From NCBI GenBank assembly GCA_013696185.1, contig JACCZA010000099.1:1-18635 (forward strand): DNA of 18,635 bases, in the 5' to 3' direction. Below are positions 14,225 through 18,635 of the stretch, piece by piece; the stretch's first letter is position 1; each line of letters starts with the position of its first letter. Source of the stretch: Actinomycetota bacterium (lineage in GTDB: Bacteria; Actinomycetota; Thermoleophilia; Gaiellales; Gaiellaceae). The notes beneath the pieces are model-generated. The model had not been told where the DNA came from. It made no database searches and saw only the letters and a program-made list of their open reading frames with translations. The position numbers and the translations under genes were made by a program.

Positions 14225-15080
14225 GGCCCCCTCCCACGTCGCGAGCGGCAAGGTGCGCGAGCTGTTCGCCCTCGACGCGGAGCGGCTGCTCCTCGTCGCG
14301 AGCGACCGGATCTCGGTCTTCGACGTCGTCCTGCCGACCGAGGTGCCGGACAAGGGCCGTGTGCTCACGGGGCTCTCCGCCTTCTGGTTCGCGCGGACGG
14401 AGCACCTCTGCCCCCATCACCTGCTCGCCGTGCGCGGCGACGCGCGCTCGAGCGAGTGCCGCCGGCTGGAGATGCTGCAGCTCGAGTGCGTCGTGCGCGG
14501 CTACCTCGCGGGCTCGGGCTGGAGCGACTACCGCGCCACCGGCTCGGTGTGCGGACACCGTCTCCCCGACGGGCTGACCGAGTCGGCCCGGCTGCCCGAG
14601 CCGATCTTCACGCCCTCCACGAAGGCCGTGAGCGGCCACGACGAGAACGTCACGCCCGAGCAGGCGGCGGCGCTCGTCGGAGAGGAGCGGCTGGCCGAGC
14701 TCGAGCGCCTCTCGCTCGAGCTCTACGGCTTCGCCTCCGAGCACGCCGCAAGTCGCGGCATCATCCTCGCCGACACGAAGCTCGAGTTCGGGCTCGATCC
14801 GCAGGGGCGGCTCGTCCTCGCCGACGAGGTCTTCACCCCCGACTCCTCGCGCTTCTGGCCGGCCGACGCCTACGAGCCGGGCCGCACGCAGGCCTCGTTC
14901 GACAAGCAGCCCGTGCGCGACTTCTGCGCCTCGCTCGGCTGGGACAAGACGCCGCCCGGACCCGCCCTCCCCGAGGACGTCGTCGTCGACACCCGCGCGC
15001 GCTACGTTGAGGCGTTCGAGCGCCTTACCGGACACCGCTTCGACGACTACCTGGCAGACCCCGAGTGTGTCCGCCGATGA
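14217..15080 (+). CDS. purC: SAICAR synthase PurC
   Basis: Encodes 287 residues, the size of actinobacterial PurC. It couples CAIR with aspartate using ATP to give SAICAR, the substrate of PurB. Features are the ATP-binding HVASGKVRELFAL at 7-19, VASDRISVFDVVLPTEVPDK at 27-46, the signature VVRGYLAGSGW at 92-102, PIFTPSTKA at 129-137, ILADTKLEFGLD at 183-194, and DEVFTPDSSRFW at 203-214. The ATG lies inside the last codons of purB (eight-base overlap), and its stop overlaps the purS ATG as ATGA. The frame is open upstream, but that part is out-of-frame purB sequence. Confidence 0.97.
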   Translation: MLEAPSHVASGKVRELFALDAERLLLVASDRISVFDVVLPTEVPDKGRVLTGLSAFWFARTEHLCPHHLLAVRGDARSSECRRLEMLQLECVVRGYLAGSGWSDYRATGSVCGHRLPDGLTESARLPEPIFTPSTKAVSGHDENVTPEQAAALVGEERLAELERLSLELYGFASEHAASRGIILADTKLEFGLDPQGRLVLADEVFTPDSSRFWPADAYEPGRTQASFDKQPVRDFCASLGWDKTPPGPALPEDVVVDTRARYVEAFERLTGHRFDDYLADPECVRR

Positions 15081-15322
15081 GGGCGACGGTGCTCGTGCGA
15101 CCCAAGCAGGGCATCCTCGACCCGCAGGCGCAGGCCGTCGAGAACTCGTTGCGCCAGCTCGGCTACGCGGTGCACGGAGCACGCATCGGCCGTGTGGTCG
15201 ACCTCGAGCTCGAGAGCGACGATCCGGCCGGCGCACGCGTGCAGCTGCAGGAGATGTGCGACCGCCTGCTCGCGAACCCGTTGATCGAGAGCTACGAGAT
15301 CGAGCTGCACGGGGGCACGTGA
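15077..15322 (+). CDS. purS: Phosphoribosylformylglycinamidine synthase subunit PurS
   Basis: Encodes 81 residues, the usual size. PurS is the small dimeric bridge that helps PurQ pass ammonia to PurL in the three-part FGAM synthase. The family pattern is visible: RATVLVRPKQGILDPQAQAV at residues 2-21, LRQLGYAVHGARIGRVVDLE at 25-44, and a C-terminal LLANPLIESYEIEL. The ATG at 15077 overlaps the purC stop (ATGA), and the end overlaps purQ as GTGA, so translation is probably coupled through all three genes. Confidence 0.95.
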   Translation: MRATVLVRPKQGILDPQAQAVENSLRQLGYAVHGARIGRVVDLELESDDPAGARVQLQEMCDRLLANPLIESYEIELHGGT

Positions 15323-16035
15323 GGACGCCGCGCCCGCGCATCGGGGTCGTCGTCTTCCCGGGCTCGAACGACGTCGCCGACGCGCTCTGGGCGCTCGGCG
15401 CGCTCGACGCCGAAGCGGTTCCCGTCTGGCACGCCGAGCGGGCGCTCCCCGCGCTCGAGGCGGTCGTCCTCCCGGGCGGCTTCTCCTACGGGGACTACCT
15501 CCGCTCGGGCGCCCTCGCCCGCTTCTCGCCCGCGATGCAGGCGGTCGCCGACTTCGCGGCCGAGGGCGGGCTCGTGCTCGGCATCTGCAACGGCTTCCAG
15601 ATCCTGTGCGAGGCCGGCCTCCTTCCGGGCGCCCTGCGGCCCAACGACTCGCTGTCGTTCGTCTGCCGGGACGTCGTGGTGCGGGTCGAGCGGACGGACA
15701 CGCCGTTCACCGCTAGGTGCGAGCCGGGCCAGGAGCTGACGATTCCGGTCAAGCACGGGGAGGGCTGCTGGTACGCCGACGAGGAGCTGCTCGCCGCCGT
15801 GGCCGACCTCGACCAGGTCGCGCTCCGCTATGCGGGCGACAACCCGAACGGATCGGTCGGCGACGTCGCGGGAGTCGTGAACGCCGAGGGCAACGTGATG
15901 GGTCTGATGCCCCACCCCGAGCACGCGGTCGATCCCCTGCTCGGCTCGGGCGACGGTGCGTTCATCCTCGCCTCCCTCGTGGACGCGGCCCGCCTTCGCC
16001 TCGACGCCCTCGCCGAGGCGTCGGTGCGCCGGTAG
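15319..16035 (+). CDS. purQ: Phosphoribosylformylglycinamidine synthase glutaminase subunit PurQ
   Basis: Encodes 238 residues, slightly over the usual 220-230. PurQ is a class I glutamine amidotransferase that releases ammonia for PurL. It starts RIGVVVFPGSNDVADALWAL at 7-26, has VLPGGFSYGDYLRSGALAR at 50-68, the nucleophile elbow VLGICNGFQILCEAGLLPG with C90, and the His/Glu pair H199 and E201 in GLMPHPEHAVDP. The GTG overlaps the purS stop by four bases. It is the last gene of the operon: a convergent minus-strand gene lies 25 bases beyond. purL, which normally follows, is absent from this place. Confidence 0.97.
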   Translation: MRTPRPRIGVVVFPGSNDVADALWALGALDAEAVPVWHAERALPALEAVVLPGGFSYGDYLRSGALARFSPAMQAVADFAAEGGLVLGICNGFQILCEAGLLPGALRPNDSLSFVCRDVVVRVERTDTPFTARCEPGQELTIPVKHGEGCWYADEELLAAVADLDQVALRYAGDNPNGSVGDVAGVVNAEGNVMGLMPHPEHAVDPLLGSGDGAFILASLVDAARLRLDALAEASVRR

Positions 16036-16060
16036 CTGCGGCTTCCCAACCAGATCCTCG

Positions 16061-16354
16061 CTAGACGCCTCCTCCATCCAGACCGAGCGCCCGGGCCAGC
16101 TCGGGGTGCTCCGCGAGCCCGGCACGCAGGCGCTCGAGGTCGCGGAGGCGCAGCGTGACGGGCCCGCGCCGCGCCAATCCGCCGGTCGAGTAGGCAAACC
16201 GGACGAGGCGCTCGCCCTTCGCCGTCTCGAGCAGCTGAACCGTCGAGCCGAAGCGCTTCTCGCCGGCACGCTGGGCGACAGTCAGCTCCTCGACCACCGA
16301 GGCCGTGCCCCACGGCGTCTGCGTCCTGCGGCTCGCGTGCTCCGTCGTCGCCAT
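16061..16354 (-). CDS. 97-aa hypothetical protein, possibly a small beta-rich nucleic-acid-binding fold
   Basis: Encodes 97 residues of unknown function. After a polar N terminus (MATTEHASRRTQTPWGTASV), residues 33-80 alternate strand-like segments (RFGSTVQLLETAKGERLVRF, AYSTGGLARRGPVTLR) and end in a helix DLERLRAGLAEHPELARAL. The strand-loop-strand pattern followed by a basic GPVTL segment and helix faintly recalls PC4-like single-strand binders; this is a weak impression, not an assignment. The ATG at 16354 has no Shine-Dalgarno but lies eight bases after TACGGT, suggesting a leaderless mRNA. It converges on purQ; upstream on the same strand, 47 bases away, is the enolase-superfamily gene. 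Confidence 0.7.
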   Translation of the reverse strand: MATTEHASRRTQTPWGTASVVEELTVAQRAGEKRFGSTVQLLETAKGERLVRFAYSTGGLARRGPVTLRLRDLERLRAGLAEHPELARALGLDGGGV

Positions 16355-16362
16355 CGCAGACG

Positions 16363-16368
16363 ACCGTA
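16363..16368 (-). promoter_or_regulatory. Candidate leaderless promoter -10 for the 97-aa gene
   Basis: Reads TACGGT on the minus strand, eight bases before the ATG at 16354, in the 47-base gap after the enolase-superfamily gene. There is no Shine-Dalgarno between it and the start. Confidence 0.4.
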
Positions 16369-16401
16369 GCCGCCCGCTGCGAGCACCGGGTGACAGCTCC
16401 G

Positions 16402-17487
16402 TCACGACTCCGTGGCGGCTTCTCCCCAGCGAAAGCCCGTGACCCCATGGGCGGGAGCGAGCGGGCTCGAAGGCAGCCCGGGCCTCGCGCCGCTGTGAAA
16501 TGCCACGGGCGCGACGTCGTTCGGCGTGTCCGGGTGGAAGAGCGAGGCGAGGTACTGGATCTGCCCCCGCCCTGGGCCGAGCTCGAACTGGCCTCCGCCG
16601 TACATGGCGATCTCGCACTCGCGGCAGTACGCGTAGGCCTCGAGCAGCCCACGCAGGCTGCCGAAGCGAGACGGCTTGATGTTCAGCGCCCGCGGCGCGA
16701 ACGGCAGCGCCTCGATGTCGGCAACCGAATGGATCGGCGCATCCCACGTGATCCGCGCTCGGTGAGGCTCGAGCACGGCCGCTGCCTCGCCGTCAGCGAG
16801 GTCGGGATCCTCGATCCACGCGGCCGGGAAGCCCTCCGCGACGAGCCGGTACAGGCGCGCGCTGGCCGGGTTGTCGACCGCGGTGCCGCGGTAGGCGCCC
16901 TTGAGGTCGACGGTGTCGACGGCTCGCGTCGCAGCGAGCTCGGCGACGAGGCGCTCTTCCCAGGCGGGAGTCGGATCGAGCTTGAAGCGCAGGCCCGGAT
17001 CGAGCTCGAGCCGCCGGCGCACCGGCTCGCTCGTCGGCGGGTCGGGCAGGCGCAGCGAGACGACGAAGGTGAGCGGGCGCGGCTCGAGCCCGAGCGCGCC
17101 GGCGAGCGAGCTCCCCTGCTGGCGGAGCGCCAGATCGAGCGCGGCGCTCTCGTAGGCCCAGCGGCGATAGCCCACGTAGACCTCGTGCGCCGGCGGGCTG
17201 GCGAAGAGGGGGAGCTCCCCCAGCCGCCGCGACAGCTCGTCGAGAGAGCTCCAGCGGCCCGACAGGCCGGAGGGAGGAGGATCCTCGTGCTCCCGCGGCT
17301 CGTAGGTCACGTCCTCGCCGAGACCCTCCTCGCCGCCCCCACGGAGCCGCACCACTCGCGTCACGCGCGTGAACTCGCTCGACACCGCGAGCTCGAGTCG
17401 CTCGAGCTCGTAGGACTCGATCTGGACGGGAAGCGCGCCGAGGATCACGTAGGCGTCCGGCACGACTGTCGACTCGGCTCCACTCAC
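16402..17487 (-). CDS. Enolase-superfamily (mandelate racemase/muconate lactonizing-like) protein
   Basis: Encodes 361 residues from GTG. The fold is an N-terminal capping domain (about 20-130) and a modified TIM barrel (about 138-335). Likely active-site residues in barrel order are K169 (LRFKLD), metal ligands D194 (VDLKGAY), E226 (WIEDPD) and D249 (ITWDAPIHS), and K271 (LNIKPSRFGS), matching the superfamily plan in which metal-bound acids lose an alpha proton. The end has the distinctive MYGGGQFELGPGRGQIQYLA. Substrate is unknown; no menaquinone or sugar-acid genes are nearby, so calling it MenC or a sugar dehydratase is not justified. There is no Shine-Dalgarno, but TACGCT lies seven bases before the GTG. 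The CAP lipoprotein gene ends 50 bases upstream on the same strand. Confidence 0.82.
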   Translation of the reverse strand: MSGAESTVVPDAYVILGALPVQIESYELERLELAVSSEFTRVTRVVRLRGGGEEGLGEDVTYEPREHEDPPPSGLSGRWSSLDELSRRLGELPLFASPPAHEVYVGYRRWAYESAALDLALRQQGSSLAGALGLEPRPLTFVVSLRLPDPPTSEPVRRRLELDPGLRFKLDPTPAWEERLVAELAATRAVDTVDLKGAYRGTAVDNPASARLYRLVAEGFPAAWIEDPDLADGEAAAVLEPHRARITWDAPIHSVADIEALPFAPRALNIKPSRFGSLRGLLEAYAYCRECEIAMYGGGQFELGPGRGQIQYLASLFHPDTPNDVAPVAFHSGARPGLPSSPLAPAHGVTGFRWGEAATES

Positions 17488-17494
17488 GCCCGGG

Positions 17495-17500
17495 AGCGTA
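17495..17500 (-). promoter_or_regulatory. Candidate leaderless promoter -10 for the enolase-superfamily gene
   Basis: Reads TACGCT on the minus strand, with exactly seven bases (CCCGGGC) before the GTG at 17487. The 7-base spacing equals that seen at purB and at the dnaB leader frame. Confidence 0.5.
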
Positions 17501-17537
17501 GAGGAGCTGTGTGGTGCTACCGCGCGGTCCGGGGTCC

Positions 17538-18218
17538 TCAGCGGGCGCCGAAGCCGCTCGTGTAGGTCGCGCCGGCCTCCTCGCCGGGGGTCGGCGAGCC
17601 GAGCGCGATCCCGAGGCCCGTTTCCTTGAACCCCCCGTAGAGGATGTTCGAGCGATGGGGCGGGCTGGCCATCCACGCCTGCACCATCTCCGCCGGCGTC
17701 GCCTTCGCGCCGGTTCCGTAGGCCAGGTTCTCGCCGATGACCCAGCGCTTGCTCCCGGCGAGATAGCCGGTGCGCCGAACCCGCACGATCATGTCCTCGC
17801 CGGAGGGCGAGACATGTGCGAAGTAGTGGTGGGCGACCATGTCCTTCGCGTGGCCAAGGGAGGCGCGCGAGAGCGCGACGTTCGTCCGCAGCGGCCCGAG
17901 GCCGCGAGCCCGTCGCTCGACGTTCAGCAGGCAGACGGTGGCGGACTTCACGGCGGCGAGGTTCTCGGCACTCGGCTCGAGCTCCGTGCCCGTGCACTGG
18001 GCACCTCCACCGACTCCCGCCCCGGCGCCTCGGTCGAGCGCCGGCGCTTCCGGCACCCCGCCCGCGCCCGGCCCGCCGGTCACCCGGCCCGTTGGGGACG
18101 TCGCAGGGGCCGCCTGGCCGATCTCCGGGCCGCTTACTTCAGCCTCTCGCTGCGATCCGCAGGCAGCCAGAGGCGCGCAGAGGGCGACCAGGGCGACGGG
18201 GAGCCACAAGCGCTTCAC
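17538..18218 (-). CDS. CAP/SCP-domain lipoprotein
   Basis: Encodes 226 residues. MKRLWLPVALVALCAPLAAC is a lipoprotein signal peptide with lipobox LAAC; C20 would become the lipidated N terminus. Residues 21-75 are a low-complexity Gly/Pro/Ala spacer. The CAP domain (about 84-226) shows LLNVERRARGLGPLRTNVAL at 97-116, the helix LGHAKDMVAHHYFAHVSPSG with H135, GENLAYG at 162-168, and SPPHRSNILYGGFKETGLGI at 185-204. These His and Glu residues form the family's conserved cavity. C75 and C96 could form a disulfide. Bacterial CAP proteins are extracytoplasmic, with generally unknown activity. GTG at 18218 is chosen because it puts the signal peptide at the N terminus; a longer frame exists upstream. 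No Shine-Dalgarno is seen. Confidence 0.9.
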   Translation of the reverse strand: MKRLWLPVALVALCAPLAACGSQREAEVSGPEIGQAAPATSPTGRVTGGPGAGGVPEAPALDRGAGAGVGGGAQCTGTELEPSAENLAAVKSATVCLLNVERRARGLGPLRTNVALSRASLGHAKDMVAHHYFAHVSPSGEDMIVRVRRTGYLAGSKRWVIGENLAYGTGAKATPAEMVQAWMASPPHRSNILYGGFKETGLGIALGSPTPGEEAGATYTSGFGAR

Positions 18219-18453
18219 GGGGCTCGAATCGACAACGGCGGGGACCACAGCGATCCCTCGCGCGGGGGAGAGCCGCCCCATGGCGCCTCGCATCACGCGC
18301 GAGGGCCTCCGTCGACGCCCTGCCCCCGTCCGAAGGATTTCAGCTCGGGGCCCCTTCGGCCGATAGGTCGGTGGTCCCTCACGACACTCGCCCGCCGCGC
18401 CCCGACACGAGCCCGCCGAGCGAGCGCCTCCCCCGACGACAAGAGGAGTTCCC
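18219..18453. other. Divergent intergenic region between the CAP lipoprotein and a secreted-protein gene
   Basis: These 235 bases must hold the promoters of both neighbours, but I see no convincing -10/-35 pair. An inverted repeat CCTCGC (18286-18291) and GCGAGG (18299-18304) with a 7-base loop lies in the middle, and GGGGCCCC near 18345-18352 is palindromic. No gene or tRNA is supported here. Confidence 0.5.
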
Positions 18454-18635
18454 ATGAAGGGCGTCTTTACGGCACTCGCCGTTCTCGTCACGACGGTGTT
18501 CGCCCCCACCGCGCTCGCGCAGTCCGAGCGCTCCAACTGCATCCTCGACCCAGCCGTCACGGCGACGCAGGGCGGCCAGGGAGTCGCCACGTTCAGGGTG
18601 GCGCCGGAATGCGAGAGCGTCGAGGTCGCGCTCAC
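18454..18635 (+). CDS. Secreted protein, N-terminal part (cut by window edge)
   Basis: Sixty codons are visible, running off the window. MKGVFTALAVLVTTVFAPTA followed by LAQ is a classical signal peptide with likely cleavage after residue 22 (ALA|Q). The mature start contains NCILDPAVTATQGGQGVATF and C53 in APECESVEVAL, so C29 and C53 might pair. GAGGAG at 18443-18448, five bases before the ATG, is a strong ribosome site. The family cannot be told from this fragment. It is divergent from the CAP lipoprotein, another exported protein. Confidence 0.8.
   Translation, partial: MKGVFTALAVLVTTVFAPTALAQSERSNCILDPAVTATQGGQGVATFRVAPECESVEVAL

Noticed and set aside
11219..14368. 1049-codon minus-strand open frame across purD, purE and purB
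   Set aside because: Same reason: antisense of recognised purine genes, with no family resemblance of its own.
18160..18240. tRNA T-arm-like CTCGAATC near the CAP gene start
   Set aside because: No matching acceptor, D or anticodon arms; the required upstream part is the CAP signal-peptide coding sequence.
1..18635. CRISPR array, insertion sequence, prophage or toxin-antitoxin system
   Set aside because: No regularly spaced repeats, transposase, integrase or phage-like genes are visible on either strand, and base composition appears uniform.

Overview
This is a GC-rich window (coding third positions are overwhelmingly G or C) with many GTG starts, 4- or 8-base gene overlaps and very short intergenic gaps. 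The order rpsF-ssb-rpsR-rplI-dnaB is the classic actinobacterial one. The gene content and sequence flavour suggest a deep-branching Actinomycetota, probably class Thermoleophilia; that lineage call is inference. I see no insertion sequence, prophage, CRISPR array, tRNA or rRNA, and the region reads as core chromosome. No stretch longer than 300 bases lacks a gene; the longest gaps are 7906-8162 and 18219-18453.

Layout. Positions 1-68 probably hold the tail of an upstream gene. 75-908 (+) is a membrane protein with a proline-rich outer segment and a coiled-coil tail. 924-1337 (-) is MsrB, divergent from a peroxiredoxin-like gene (1500-2297) that is followed closely by a DHA2-type MFS exporter (2313-3773). 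An ATP-grasp protein (3733-4929, -) converges on and overlaps the exporter. It is divergent from an N-acetylmuramoyl-L-alanine amidase (5076-5726). A small membrane-anchored protein follows on the minus strand (5766-6071). Then come the rpsF-ssb-rpsR-rplI operon (6214-7905), dnaB (8163-9509) and purA (9543-10841), all plus strand. A small acidic hypothetical (10857-11189, -) separates them from a compact purine operon, purD-purE-purB-purC-purS-purQ (11249-16035), in which every junction overlaps by 4 or 8 bases. The right end has three minus-strand genes: a 97-aa unknown, an enolase-superfamily protein and a CAP-domain lipoprotein. A secreted protein on the plus strand is cut by the window edge.

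How the genes work together. PurD, PurS, PurQ, PurE, PurC and PurB supply steps of IMP synthesis; PurA and PurB convert IMP to AMP. PurL, the partner of PurS and PurQ, is not in the window, nor are PurF, PurM, PurN, PurK or PurH. MsrB and the peroxiredoxin-like protein fit an oxidative-damage theme. The ribosomal/SSB operon and DnaB tie translation to replication.

Most notable. PurA carries Asn at residue 41, where the family has a catalytic His (GGPNAGNT instead of GGxNAGHT). PurE carries Ala at residue 72, where the AHLPG motif has a conserved His. Several genes start 6-8 bases after a TAnnnT -10-like hexamer with no Shine-Dalgarno, a layout typical of leaderless mRNAs. One of these starts opens a 26-codon reading frame that ends six bases before dnaB.
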